NCBI RefSeq assembly: GCF_902804475.1 | Contig: NZ_CADCSU010000087.1 | Location: forward strand, 1-64,000 | Source of the DNA: Flavobacterium bizetiae | GTDB lineage: Bacteria > Bacteroidota > Bacteroidia > Flavobacteriales > Flavobacteriaceae | DNA: 64,000 nt | Reading direction: 5' to 3' | Shown here: positions 16,065-25,473 of the stretch, piece after piece | How the letters are laid out: every line of letters begins with the position of its first letter | Position numbering within the stretch: position 1 is the stretch's first letter | Program-made: the position numbers and the translations under genes | The notes under the pieces: model-generated | What the model saw: the letters and a program-made list of their open reading frames with translations, nothing else | Told to the model about the DNA's origin: nothing | Database searches by the model: none

Positions 16065-17429
16065 TTAAAATAAGTCTGGATTATATCCAAAGTAAGGCAT
16101 GTTTTGTTCATTAAAAATCACCCCATATTCCTCTAACTCCTTTAAGATAGGCTGATAAACTTCTTTTTTTATCGGAAGTTGTACGCCCGGAGTTGTAATT
16201 TCTCCATTCAAAATCAATAATGTTGCCATTGCAACCGGCAATCCCACCGTTTTTGCCATAGCAGTATAAGTTTGATCGTCGCCAATACAAACCATTTTAG
16301 AATCGATTTGCTGTTTTTTACCATTCAGTTCATAGCCAAACTTATGGTACATGACAATCATATCTTTATCGTTAGGCTCAAGAGTCCAACTGTCTGATAA
16401 GATTTTTTCTAATATCTGAGCAGGAGTAGCATTAGGCAAATCGACCTTTTTGTCCGGATTAAATAAATCCAGTTCCAGAAGTTTATCCCACATAATATCG
16501 TCCTGATCGATTTTTAAAATCAATCGCGTTTTAATCTCTACAGAATCTGTTGGATGATATGGCAAAAATGAATTAACGAACTGGCGATAACTCATGTTTT
16601 CAGAATCCTCCATAATATAACTATCGTCCGTCATGCCCAATTGCACAAACATGTTCCATGCTTTTGAGTAACCCACTCTTCTAATCGTTCCGCGATATAA
16701 AGTCAGGATATCATCTAAACCATAAATCGATCTGTATTTAAGAGAATCCCGATTCGAATACGCTTCGAATTTTCCGTAACCTTCAACCTCCAGAAATTCG
16801 GTTCTGCGAAATACAGTTGCGTATGGGATATATTTATAAGTACCTTCCTGAATAAACTTTGCCGCGCCGCCTTGTCCCGCCAAAACTACATTTCTGGGCG
16901 CCCAGGTAAATTTGTAATTCCATAAATTATTATCACATTCAGGAGCGACTAATCCGCCGCAAAAAGATTCAAAAAGCAACATATTACCGCCTTTTGCTCT
17001 GATTTCATCAATAACTTTCATGGCACTCATATGATCGATTCCGGGATCAAGGCCAATTTCGTTCATGAAAATCAAATTATTTTTCTTAGCTTCTTCATCA
17101 AGAGCCTGCATTGCATCACTTATATAAGAAGCTGTAACAAGGTGTTTTTTGAATTCGATACAATCTTTGGCAATTTCGATATGCAAATGAGCTGGCAACA
17201 TCGAGATCACGATTGATGCTTGCTGAATCGCTGCTTTTCTTTGTTCGGTATCAAAAATATTTAAAGCAATTGGAGTAGCGTTAGGATGATTCTGAGTCTT
17301 TTTTTCGGCCAAAGCCAAAGACAAGTCTGCCACAATAAGATGTAGGTTTTCGCTTTCTGATTTGGCTAATAAATAACGAATTAGCGACGATGCAGATCTG
17401 CCTGCTCCAAAGATTAAAATGCTTCTCAT
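16065..17429 (-). CDS. Saccharopine dehydrogenase-family protein
   Basis: A 454-residue Rossmann-fold oxidoreductase. The NAD(P) loop is ILIFGAGRSASSLIRYLL at the N-terminus, followed by the ISMLPAHLHIEIAKDCI segment and FMNEIGLDPGIDHMSAMKVID, both typical of saccharopine dehydrogenase and reductase (LYS9-like) proteins. The length matches the stand-alone enzyme of lysine metabolism. The reaction would be saccharopine to or from alpha-aminoadipate semialdehyde, but related paralogues use other imino substrates, so the exact reaction is an inference. It has its own promoter (17447-17477) and terminator. Confidence 0.85.
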   Translation of the reverse strand: MRSILIFGAGRSASSLIRYLLAKSESENLHLIVADLSLALAEKKTQNHPNATPIALNIFDTEQRKAAIQQASIVISMLPAHLHIEIAKDCIEFKKHLVTASYISDAMQALDEEAKKNNLIFMNEIGLDPGIDHMSAMKVIDEIRAKGGNMLLFESFCGGLVAPECDNNLWNYKFTWAPRNVVLAGQGGAAKFIQEGTYKYIPYATVFRRTEFLEVEGYGKFEAYSNRDSLKYRSIYGLDDILTLYRGTIRRVGYSKAWNMFVQLGMTDDSYIMEDSENMSYRQFVNSFLPYHPTDSVEIKTRLILKIDQDDIMWDKLLELDLFNPDKKVDLPNATPAQILEKILSDSWTLEPNDKDMIVMYHKFGYELNGKKQQIDSKMVCIGDDQTYTAMAKTVGLPVAMATLLILNGEITTPGVQLPIKKEVYQPILKELEEYGVIFNEQNMPYFGYNPDLF

Positions 17430-17446
17430 GTTTTAAATTTGTAACA

Positions 17447-17477
17447 CAAATATATTAAATTGTTAAATATGTAACAA
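17447..17477 (-). promoter_or_regulatory. Promoter of the saccharopine dehydrogenase-family gene
   Basis: On the minus strand, TTG (17475-17477) and TATATTTG (17447-17454) are spaced by 20 bp, 17 bp before the ATG. Both elements match the Bacteroidota consensus. Confidence 0.65.
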
Positions 17478-17488
17478 TTATAATTTTG
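17460..17488 (+). promoter_or_regulatory. Overlapping divergent promoter toward the DUF423 gene
   Basis: TTG (17460-17462) and TAATTTTG (17481-17488) are spaced by 18 bp. The -33 TTGs of this and of the minus-strand promoter form the two arms of the inverted repeat TTGTTAaatatgTAACAA (17460-17477). The distance to the ATG at 17624 is long (~130 bp), so assignment to that gene is tentative. Confidence 0.5.
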
Positions 17489-17623
17489 TAAAAGTGCATT
17501 ATTTTTTGATTTGAAGCTAAATTGTCATGAATTTCTTTTTCCGTAAAAGATTTTTGAAAACTAAAATGCTTTTTAAAATGTATTGAAGTATTTTTGTTGA
17601 AGAATAAAAAAAGTATAGAAAAT

Positions 17624-18010
17624 ATGAAAAGAAGAATTGTTTTAGCAGCAGCTTTTATGGGAATGTTATCGATTATTTTGGGCGCTTTTGGTGCACATTT
17701 ATTAAAGAGATATTTATCTATAGAAGAACTTAATACTTTTGAAGTTGGTGTTCGTTATCAAATGTATCACGCTCTGTTTTTACTCTTTCTTTCTACCAGA
17801 AAAGATATCGCCGAAAAAACCTTAAAAGCAATCTATAATTTAGTTGTTGCAGGTGTACTTCTTTTTAGCGGTTCGATCTATTTATTAGCTACAAAAAGTC
17901 TTACAGTTTTTGATTTCAAAATTATCGTATTCGCAACACCTGTGGGTGGTTTTTTATTAATTATTGCTTGGGCGGTATTATTTGTTACGATTTTGAGGAG
18001 AAAATCATAA
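17624..18010 (+). CDS. DUF423 family membrane protein
   Basis: A 128-residue protein with four transmembrane helices. The opening MKRRIVLAAAFMGMLSIILG, then AFGAHLLKRYLS, and the middle VRYQMYHALFLLFLS are characteristic of DUF423 (YgdD-like) inner-membrane proteins of unknown function. The ATG at 17624 gives the normal length; the TTG at 17594 would add a charged leader. A TATTTTTG box lies at 17589-17596. Confidence 0.88.
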   Translation: MKRRIVLAAAFMGMLSIILGAFGAHLLKRYLSIEELNTFEVGVRYQMYHALFLLFLSTRKDIAEKTLKAIYNLVVAGVLLFSGSIYLLATKSLTVFDFKIIVFATPVGGFLLIIAWAVLFVTILRRKS

Positions 18011-18310
18011 AATCCCGAATAAAAAATTTTATCTAAAAATTAATCTTTAATTTTGTCTCATAAATAACATATAATCTTATTTATGTGAATTTTTCTTGTT
18101 TTTTACTTTAATGAGTAAATAATATAACAAATTCATTTAATGGATTATAAGAAAACAAATTTGAAGCGGTTATTTTTTTATTTTATTGATTTTAAAGATC
18201 AAATTTTACTTTATTGATATAAATAAAAGTAAAATTTAATTTTTTTTAAAGGATTAACAATAAATCTGTAATTTTGCTTCTTACTAAATATCACACACAA
18301 CTTAAAATTT
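18011..18310. promoter_or_regulatory. AT-rich leader region of pckA
   Basis: A 300-bp gene-free stretch, very AT-rich. TAATTTTG at 18269-18276 matches the -7 consensus, 34 bp before the start codon; no TTG lies at the -33 position. No riboswitch fold or further open frame was recognised. Confidence 0.45.
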
Positions 18311-19915
18311 ATGGACAGTCACACCGTTTTCACGCAATCGATTTCGCTAAAGGAGTTAGGAATTGAAAATGCAAAAGTTCGTTACCAATTATCTGCTGAT
18401 GAATTGCATGCGATCACTTTGCAATTAGGCCAAGGTGTTGAGAACTCTACAGGCGCATTGGCAATTAATACAGGTGAATTTACAGGACGTTCTCCTCAGG
18501 ATCGTTTTATTGTAAAAGATAGTATTACAGAAGATCAGGTTTGGTGGGGAAATGTAAATATTCCTTTCGACCCAACTGCTTTTGAAAAATTGTATAATAA
18601 GGTAACTCAGTTTTTATCAAACAAAGAAGTTTTTGTTCGTGATTCTTATGTTTGTTCTGATGCCAATTATAGATTAAATGTTCGTGTTGTTACAGAAACG
18701 GCATGGTCGAACTTGTTTTGCTACAATATGTTCTTAAGACCAGAAGAATCTGAGTTAGCCAACTTTACTCCGGAATGGACGGTGGTTTGTGCACCAAGTT
18801 TTATGGCAGATCCTGCGGTAGACGGAACACGCCAGTCTAATTTTGCGATTTTAGATTTTACTAAAAAAATTGCACTTATTGGAGGAACAGGTTATACTGG
18901 AGAAATGAAAAAAGGAATTTTTTCTGCTTTGAACTTCATTTTACCAGTTTTCAAAAATACATTACCAATGCACTGTAGTGCTAATGTTGGTGAAGCCGGA
19001 GATACTGCAATTTTCTTTGGATTATCAGGAACCGGAAAAACAACTTTATCAGCAGATCCTGCACGTAAGTTAATTGGAGACGATGAGCACGGTTGGACTG
19101 CAGAAAATACTGTTTTTAACTTTGAAGGTGGTTGCTATGCAAAAGTTATCAATTTAACCGAAGAAAACGAACCGGACATTTTTAGAGCAATCAAAAAAGG
19201 AGCACTTTTAGAAAATGTGGTTTTCAAACCGGGAACAAACGAGGTTGATTATGATGATGTTTCAATCACTCAAAATACACGTGTAAGTTACCCAATAACA
19301 CATATTGATAATATTCAGCCAGGATCTATAGGACATAATCCTAAAAATATATTTTTCTTAACGGCAGATTCTTTCGGAATTTTGCCTCCAATTTCTAAAT
19401 TAACTCCGGGTCAGGCCGCTTACCATTTTATCTCAGGATATACAGCGAAAGTTGCCGGAACAGAAGCAGGAGTTACAGAACCACAACCTAATTTCTCGGC
19501 TTGTTTTGGAGCACCATTTATGCCATTACACCCAACACGTTACGCAGAAATGCTAACTAAAAAAATGAAAGACGCAGACGTAAAAGTTTGGTTGATCAAT
19601 ACAGGTTGGACAGGCGGAGCTTACGGAACAGGAACCCGTATGAAATTAAAATATACTCGTGCCATGATTACCGCTGCATTAAACGGAGAATTGGACAATG
19701 TAGAGTTTAAAAATCATGCCGTATTTGGAATCGCAAAACCACAATCTTGCCCAAATGTTCCAGCTGAAATTTTAAATCCTAGAAATACTTGGGAAGACAA
19801 AGATTTATACGATAAAAAAGCAATTGAATTGGCTCAGAAATTCAAAGCGAATTTCGCCAAATTTGAAGAGTTTGCCAATGCTGAAATTTTAGCCGGCGCG
19901 CCAATTACAGAATAA
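18311..19915 (+). CDS. pckA: Phosphoenolpyruvate carboxykinase (ATP)
   Basis: A 534-residue enzyme converting oxaloacetate and ATP to phosphoenolpyruvate, CO2 and ADP, the entry step of gluconeogenesis. Seen in the sequence: the substrate loop INTGEFTGRSPQDRFIVKD, metal and His region LPMHCSANVGEAGDTAIFFG, kinase-1a P-loop GLSGTGKTTLSADP, kinase-2 LIGDDEHGW, and the adenine/metal site SACFGAPFMPLHPTRYAEML. The length equals that of the ATP-type family; GTP-type enzymes are longer. A single gene with its own terminator. Confidence 0.97.
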   Translation: MDSHTVFTQSISLKELGIENAKVRYQLSADELHAITLQLGQGVENSTGALAINTGEFTGRSPQDRFIVKDSITEDQVWWGNVNIPFDPTAFEKLYNKVTQFLSNKEVFVRDSYVCSDANYRLNVRVVTETAWSNLFCYNMFLRPEESELANFTPEWTVVCAPSFMADPAVDGTRQSNFAILDFTKKIALIGGTGYTGEMKKGIFSALNFILPVFKNTLPMHCSANVGEAGDTAIFFGLSGTGKTTLSADPARKLIGDDEHGWTAENTVFNFEGGCYAKVINLTEENEPDIFRAIKKGALLENVVFKPGTNEVDYDDVSITQNTRVSYPITHIDNIQPGSIGHNPKNIFFLTADSFGILPPISKLTPGQAAYHFISGYTAKVAGTEAGVTEPQPNFSACFGAPFMPLHPTRYAEMLTKKMKDADVKVWLINTGWTGGAYGTGTRMKLKYTRAMITAALNGELDNVEFKNHAVFGIAKPQSCPNVPAEILNPRNTWEDKDLYDKKAIELAQKFKANFAKFEEFANAEILAGAPITE

Positions 19916-19936
19916 GGAAGATTACTAATTCAAACT

Positions 19937-19968
19937 AAAAAAAGCTGTTCGTTATGAACAGCTTTTTT
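19937..19968 (+). terminator. Rho-independent terminator of pckA
   Basis: AAAAAAGCTGTTC / GAACAGCTTTTTT stem with a 5-nt loop, 22 bp after the stop codon. Confidence 0.9.
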
Positions 19969-19976
19969 GTTTATAT

Positions 19977-20078
19977 CTCAGTCTCAGTCTCAGTCTCAGT
20001 TTTCAGTCTCAATCTCAGTTTTCAGTTTCAGTTTTCAGTCATAGTTAAGAAACTGAAAACTGAGACTGTGACTGAATA
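19977..20078. repeat. CAGTCT/CAGTTT simple repeat with inverted half, family F
   Basis: Hexamer-like repeats CTCAGT and TTTCAGT (19977-20042) are followed by their inverse (AAACTGAAAACTGAGACTG, 20050-20068), so the strand can fold back. It sits directly 3' of the phytase gene. A second copy is at 29485-29556 and a fragment at 27395-27420. Confidence 0.8.
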
Positions 20079-20079
20079 C

Positions 20080-21138
20080 TTATTTCTTAGATTCGTCGAT
20101 ACGTTTCTGGATTAAATCCCAGGCGTAATAATGAAACGTCATTCCGTTGCTCATGGCTACGAAAAGTCCGTTTTTGAAATTTCCTCCTAAATTTACGCTG
20201 GTAACATCTGCACCATCACATTCAATAGTCGATGTTGGAATTTCAGCCAATAAAGGATAATCGTTCGGATTGCCTTTTGCACCTTCTCTTGGGTATACCA
20301 TAAAAGTATTTGCTTGTTGGTTTGACACTAAAATATATCCCGTAGAATCTGTTTTTTTGTAAATAGCGATTCCTTCATTATCGGCTTTAAAGCCTGTTTT
20401 TCCAAAAATTGTCAATTCCTTATTATCATTTAAAGCGGGATCGGCTTTGTATTTTCTGATTCCGAATTGTTCGTCGCAATATAAAACAGTTCCTAACTCG
20501 TTGTCAACCGCAATAGCTTCAATTTCTTTCTTTCCGCTGTAAGCACCAAACTTACGAACTACTTTTGCTGTTGCAAATTTGCCGTTTCCGGAAAGTTCAT
20601 ATTGCCATAAATAACTTCCTGATGGTCCTGATTTTCTGCCTACAATAGCAAAAATTTTACCGTCGCTTTTTCTGGTGTATAAAGCAATTCCCATTGGGTC
20701 ACGTAATTCTTCACCTTCAAAAACAGCAATTCCGCCATTGTCAATTGCTTTTAAATCAGGCAAACTAAAAACTCTTATTTTGTTTGATTCGCGTTCTGTG
20801 GTTACTGCAACATCTACTTTCTTTCCGTCTATTAATAAACCGTAAGCGATATCAACATTATTCGGGCGCTTTAAAACTTCAGATTTTGCAACTATTTTTC
20901 CCTTTAAATCAAAAGCATACAAAGCACCGTCTGTATCTTTATCTGTTCCTACGATAATACTTTTAGAAGCATCAGTTGGGTGAATCCAAATCGAAGGATC
21001 ATCTGTATCGTGAGGCAAAGCTTCGGTAACAACTGTAGGTTTTACTGCATTTGCAGCAACAGGAGCAAGTTTGTCATCTTTACAAGCGATGAATAAAGTA
21101 CTTAAAAGTAAAAAGGCTATTATAGATTTATTTTTCAT
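20080..21138 (-). CDS. 3-Phytase, beta-propeller lipoprotein
   Basis: A 352-residue secreted lipoprotein (lipobox LFIAC, Cys near residue 19). The body matches the beta-propeller phytase family: HDTDDPSIWIHPTDASKS, GTDKDTDGALYAFDLKGK, VDVAVTTERESNKIRVF, KKEIEAIAVDNELGTVLYCDEQFGIRKY and DNEGIAIYKK. The many Asp/Glu at the blade ends are those that bind Ca2+ and phytate. It should release phosphate from inositol hexakisphosphate at the outer membrane. It lies 73 bp downstream of a TonB-dependent receptor on the same strand. Confidence 0.93.
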   Translation of the reverse strand: MKNKSIIAFLLLSTLFIACKDDKLAPVAANAVKPTVVTEALPHDTDDPSIWIHPTDASKSIIVGTDKDTDGALYAFDLKGKIVAKSEVLKRPNNVDIAYGLLIDGKKVDVAVTTERESNKIRVFSLPDLKAIDNGGIAVFEGEELRDPMGIALYTRKSDGKIFAIVGRKSGPSGSYLWQYELSGNGKFATAKVVRKFGAYSGKKEIEAIAVDNELGTVLYCDEQFGIRKYKADPALNDNKELTIFGKTGFKADNEGIAIYKKTDSTGYILVSNQQANTFMVYPREGAKGNPNDYPLLAEIPTSTIECDGADVTSVNLGGNFKNGLFVAMSNGMTFHYYAWDLIQKRIDESKK

Positions 21139-21211
21139 TATGGATTTTATTTAATAAAACTAGACAGAACCGCTAAGTTCTGTCTAATTTAAGCATTTTA
21201 TAAATTGATTA

Positions 21212-24022
21212 TTACAAGTCAAGTTTCAAACCAAAATTATATCTGGCCTGGTAGTACTCTGCTTGTTTGGTATGCGCCTGAACTCCCTGGTAGTAACGTA
21301 AAGGCTGGTTAGTTAAGTTGTTGGCTTCAGCAAAAAGACGAAGTTTTGGTGTAATCTTGTAAGAAGCATTCGCATCTAAGAAAAATTGTTTGTCGTAATA
21401 ACTGTCTTTGTACGATTCTGAACCTAATTCATCTAAATAATCTGAAGTGAAATTAGTCGAAACTCTCGCAGAAAAACGTTTGTTTTCCCAAGATAAAGAT
21501 CCGTTAAACATATGTGGTGTTGTTCCCGGAAGACTAATATTGTTTCTTTCGTTCCCGTCTTCGTCAGCAATTCCTTTTGCTTTAGATTTTGTGTAAGTAT
21601 AGTTCAAATAAATACCAAATCCTTTAAGAAATTTACCTGGAAGGAAATCTAACTGACGTTGAAATGCAACTTCGAAACCATAAACATCAACTGTATCTCC
21701 GTTTCTTGATTGCAGGAACGACCAGTTTTCTCCCGCTGGAATTGGATTAGTCTGATTAGGGAAGTCAGCAGCAAATTTTGCAGCATCGTATTGATTATCG
21801 CTATAATTGTAAATGAAGTTGTCTAATTTTTTATAGAAAACACCTCCTGAAATTAAACCAACAGATTTAAAATAATTCTCGGCCATGAAATCATAATTGT
21901 ACGAGTAAGTTGCCTCAAGATCTGGATTTCCGGCTGTAATTTCTTTATCAGCAACAATATTGTTTACATAAGGAGCCAATGCATAATAGTTAGGTCTTGC
22001 TAAAGCAGTTGTAACAGCAGCTCTTAAAACTAAATCTTTTGTAGCATTATATTGTAAAGAGATACTTGGCAATAAATTAGTATACGAGTTTTTAGTATTG
22101 ATTTGGCTTTCTAATTCTTCTTCATCCAAAACACGATTTCCGGTATAGTCAATATGTGTATTTTCGACTCTGAAACCTAAAACCATAGATAATTTATCAT
22201 TAAAATCCTGATCCCATCTTACGTAAGCAGCATAAATACTTTCTTTGGCATTGTAATTTACTGCTAAATATTCTGCAGGATCCGCTGATTTATCAAATAA
22301 AGTAGCATTATTTAAATCTAAACTTCCTAAAAAGCCTGCCGAAGCAAAATTTCCCGGAACATATTTGCTTCCCGGATTAAAATTTTGACCATCATAATAA
22401 CTGTTTGGAACTTGCGATAACAAAGCCATGTCTGTACCAATTGGCGTGTAAGCGTAGAAATTGTTATCTCTTTCTTTTTCTTTCAATCGAAGTCTAAGTC
22501 CGGTTCTTAATCTTCCTTTTTCAGAAGGAATAATGGTAAAAGGGAAACGAATATTAATTTTTGCTCCAAATTCGCTTTCGCTGGTTTCATCTGTATTTTC
22601 AGTAACCGTTTGAAATTTGAATTTATCTAAAGCTTCTCCAGTTGTTGTAACTAAAGGAAATCTGGTATCTGATAAATCCTGAGTCATATCAAGACCTTTC
22701 TGACGGTATTCGATATAACGTTCTCCCGGACGATATTCTCTTGCTTTTGCATAATTGGCAGACCAGTCTAAGTCTAATTTAGAATTGATTAAATGCTCTC
22801 CGCGAATCGAGTAATTCTGAACACGTTGGTCTTCTAATCTTCTGTTTTTATCACGATTATTATCGATTCCACCTTTTGTCTGACGTTTTACACGACCTTC
22901 AAAACCTGTAATTTGTTCTCCGTTATAAATAGGTTCGATATCATCATAAGTAGTTCTAAAACGGTTTTCTCTATCGTCTCTCCAGTTATAAATAGCATTG
23001 GCAAAAATGGTGTTATTTTCATCAAATTTATAGTCTAAAGCTACAGATCCGCTACGACGAATACGTTGTACATCATATTTTCTAATTTCTGATGCTTGCA
23101 GATATTCATTCCCGAATTTATCTTTTACCCATTCGTTTTCGATATTATCAGAACCATAATTTACATTATTGTAAGATCCGCTAAAAACAGCTCCAAGTTT
23201 ATTGTCTAAAAAACGATTTCCGTAAACTAAACCAGCGGTGTAAGTAGCATGTTCGCGAATTGGCATATATCCACCCGCAAGTGTTGCTGAAATTCTTTCA
23301 CCATTTGGAGTTGCTCTTGTTACTAAATTTACAGAACCTCCTATAGCATCAGCGTCCATGTCTGAAGTCAGGGTTTTGTTAACTTCGATAGTCGAAATCA
23401 TGTCAGACGGAATTAAATCCATTTGAACGTTTCTGTTGTCTCCTTCTGCAGAAGGGATTCTGTCACCGTTTAAAGTTACAGAGTTTAAAGATGGAGCCAA
23501 ACCTCTAATAATAATGTTACGCGCTTCACCCTGATCATTTTGCATCGTGATACCAGGAACACGTTTTAAAGCATCTCCAACATTGGCATCCGGAAAACGC
23601 CCCATTTGATCAGATGAAATAATGTTTCCGATGTTTTTACTGTTTTTTTGTTGATTCAAAGCTTTAGCCTGACCTTTTAAGATGTCCCCAACAACTACTT
23701 CGTTCAATTCAGTTCCCGAAGTTTTAAGTGCAAAATCTAGTACGTTATTTTTTCCTTGTTCTACTGTAATTTCATGAGTTATGGCAGTATATCCTATATA
23801 TTTTACTTCGACTTTGTAAGTTCCAACATTAATGTTTAATAACTCAAAACGTCCGTTGTAATCTGAAACTGTGTATTTGTTTTCTCCTACAATTTGAATC
23901 ATTGCTCCCGGTAACGGAAGTTTGTCATCAACATCTAATACTTTTCCTGAGATTATGGCTTTTTGGGCATAACCCGAAAAGGCTAATAGCATAAATGTTA
24001 CTACTAAATAAATTTTTTTCAT
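21212..24022 (-). CDS. TonB-dependent receptor linked to phytase
   Basis: A 936-residue outer-membrane receptor. Signal peptide (...FSGYAQ), an N-terminal carboxypeptidase-regulatory-like domain (ISGKVLDVDDKLPLPGAMIQ, residues ~23-108), then the plug (DVGDALKRVPGITMQ-like segment, IIIRGLAPSLNSVTLNGDRI, IEVNKTLTSDMDADAIGG, INLVTR-like end), and a 22-stranded barrel ending in an aromatic residue-rich C-terminus (YYQARYNFGLKLDL). There is no SusD partner. The plug style (DANVGDALKRVPGI, DMDADAIGG) is that of Caulobacter-type receptors. With the downstream phytase this looks like an uptake locus for phytate or its products; the exact ligand is inferred. Confidence 0.92.
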   Translation of the reverse strand: MKKIYLVVTFMLLAFSGYAQKAIISGKVLDVDDKLPLPGAMIQIVGENKYTVSDYNGRFELLNINVGTYKVEVKYIGYTAITHEITVEQGKNNVLDFALKTSGTELNEVVVGDILKGQAKALNQQKNSKNIGNIISSDQMGRFPDANVGDALKRVPGITMQNDQGEARNIIIRGLAPSLNSVTLNGDRIPSAEGDNRNVQMDLIPSDMISTIEVNKTLTSDMDADAIGGSVNLVTRATPNGERISATLAGGYMPIREHATYTAGLVYGNRFLDNKLGAVFSGSYNNVNYGSDNIENEWVKDKFGNEYLQASEIRKYDVQRIRRSGSVALDYKFDENNTIFANAIYNWRDDRENRFRTTYDDIEPIYNGEQITGFEGRVKRQTKGGIDNNRDKNRRLEDQRVQNYSIRGEHLINSKLDLDWSANYAKAREYRPGERYIEYRQKGLDMTQDLSDTRFPLVTTTGEALDKFKFQTVTENTDETSESEFGAKINIRFPFTIIPSEKGRLRTGLRLRLKEKERDNNFYAYTPIGTDMALLSQVPNSYYDGQNFNPGSKYVPGNFASAGFLGSLDLNNATLFDKSADPAEYLAVNYNAKESIYAAYVRWDQDFNDKLSMVLGFRVENTHIDYTGNRVLDEEELESQINTKNSYTNLLPSISLQYNATKDLVLRAAVTTALARPNYYALAPYVNNIVADKEITAGNPDLEATYSYNYDFMAENYFKSVGLISGGVFYKKLDNFIYNYSDNQYDAAKFAADFPNQTNPIPAGENWSFLQSRNGDTVDVYGFEVAFQRQLDFLPGKFLKGFGIYLNYTYTKSKAKGIADEDGNERNNISLPGTTPHMFNGSLSWENKRFSARVSTNFTSDYLDELGSESYKDSYYDKQFFLDANASYKITPKLRLFAEANNLTNQPLRYYQGVQAHTKQAEYYQARYNFGLKLDL

Positions 24023-24258
24023 TGTGTTTTAGTTTGTTTAATTGCGAAACTAGAACCTTAATGTTATTAAAGACGTTGAAAAAAATTAACATAGTGTTAT
24101 GATTCCCCTCAAGATTAGAAATAGATTAATGTTAAAATAACATTTAATAAAAAAGGATTTTTTATGGCCTGCAACTAAAAACAAATCAACTATTTATCTC
24201 AGAATTAAATTTTTGGCGCTAAATTTGCCCTATCAATCACAATCAAAAATCATCAATC
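24023..24258. promoter_or_regulatory. Divergent intergenic region (TonB receptor / DUF4407)
   Basis: Shared upstream region of two divergent genes. TAAATTTG at 24220-24227 is a candidate -7 box toward the DUF4407 gene (ATG at 24259). No convincing -33 or Pho-box-like repeat was found on the receptor side, so the phosphate control of the phytase locus cannot be read here. Confidence 0.45.
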
Positions 24259-25359
24259 ATGCTTAAACAATTTTTTATCCTGTGTTCAGGAGCTGATCGT
24301 GACCTGCTCAAAGGTTGCTCAGAAGGCGAACAAACCAAATATGTTGGTATTGGTGCCACCGTTTTTTTTACAGCCGTTATGGCTTTTCTTGCCAGTGCTT
24401 ACGCGCTTTTTACTGTTTTTGACTCTATTTATCCGGCTTTAATTTTTGGATTTGTATGGAGTTTATTAATCTTTAATTTAGACCGATTTATCGTTTCGAC
24501 GATTAAAAAAAGAGATCGTTTTTTTGATGAATTTCTACAAGCAACGCCTCGTATTATGTTGGCAGTTATTATTGCCATCGTAATTTCGAAACCATTAGAG
24601 ATTAAAATTTTCGAAAAAGAAATCAATACCGTTTTATTAAAAGAAAAAAATGAAATGGAATTGGCCAATAAAAAACAAGTTGGTAATTATTTCAAATCAG
24701 ATTTAGATAAAAATAAAGCTGAGATTGCAGCTCTGAAAACAGATATACTGAACAAAGAAAAAGAAGTAAACGCACTTTATTCTACTTATATCACAGAAGC
24801 TGAAGGGACAACCGGAACTAAAAAATTAGGTAAAGGTCCTGTTTATAAAGAGAAACGAGAAAAACACGATGCAGCTCTCAAAGAGTTTGAAACTCTAAAA
24901 GCCACCAACGAAGCAAAAATTGCCGAGAAAGAAAAAGCAGGCAAACAATTGCAAGCGGATTTAGATAAAAAAGTATCGCAAACACAACCCATCATCGAAG
25001 GTTTTGATGGTTTAATGGCGCGTATAAATGCTTTGGATAAATTGCCGTGGTTACCTTCATTCTTTATTATGTTGCTGTTTCTGGCGATCGAAACTTCTCC
25101 TATTATTGCGAAATTACTAGCTCCAAAAGGCGAATTCGATTTTAAACAAGAGGAAGCCGAAACGGCCATGAAAGCAACTTTGGCACAAAACAAATACCAA
25201 CGTGATTTATTAGTAAAAACAAGTGCCGAAATGCATGATAAAGTTTATGCTGATATCGCCGAAGATAAAAGCTTATACGATCTGCAGCGTAAAAATGCAA
25301 AGGAGTTATTAGAATTGCAATCGAATAGTTTTGTAGAAAAGCAGAAAGCTACTTTGTAA
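24259..25359 (+). CDS. DUF4407 domain-containing membrane protein
   Basis: A 366-residue protein. N-terminal FFILCSGADRDLLKGCSEGE is followed by three helices (residues ~36-55, 60-78, 92-112). A long Lys/Glu coiled coil spans ~120-255, then one more helix (LPSFFIMLLFLAIETSPIIAK), then a second charged helical tail. This topology defines DUF4407 proteins of Bacteroidota. The function is unknown; the coiled coil would lie on the periplasmic side. Single gene, convergent with the PH/SHOCT gene. Confidence 0.85.
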   Translation: MLKQFFILCSGADRDLLKGCSEGEQTKYVGIGATVFFTAVMAFLASAYALFTVFDSIYPALIFGFVWSLLIFNLDRFIVSTIKKRDRFFDEFLQATPRIMLAVIIAIVISKPLEIKIFEKEINTVLLKEKNEMELANKKQVGNYFKSDLDKNKAEIAALKTDILNKEKEVNALYSTYITEAEGTTGTKKLGKGPVYKEKREKHDAALKEFETLKATNEAKIAEKEKAGKQLQADLDKKVSQTQPIIEGFDGLMARINALDKLPWLPSFFIMLLFLAIETSPIIAKLLAPKGEFDFKQEEAETAMKATLAQNKYQRDLLVKTSAEMHDKVYADIAEDKSLYDLQRKNAKELLELQSNSFVEKQKATL

Positions 25360-25393
25360 AATGTAGTTTGTAAAAAAGTAATCTGTAAAATGT

Positions 25394-25435
25394 AAAAAGT
25401 CTTAAGTTCAATTAGAGCTTAAGACTTTTTTTATT
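25394..25435. terminator. Bidirectional terminator
   Basis: AAAAAGTCTTAAG and CTTAAGACTTTTT flank a 12-nt loop between convergent genes, with A and T runs on the proper sides for both directions. Confidence 0.85.
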
Positions 25436-25473
25436 TCTAATAAGAAGTCATTTCACTTCTCACAAACTACATT

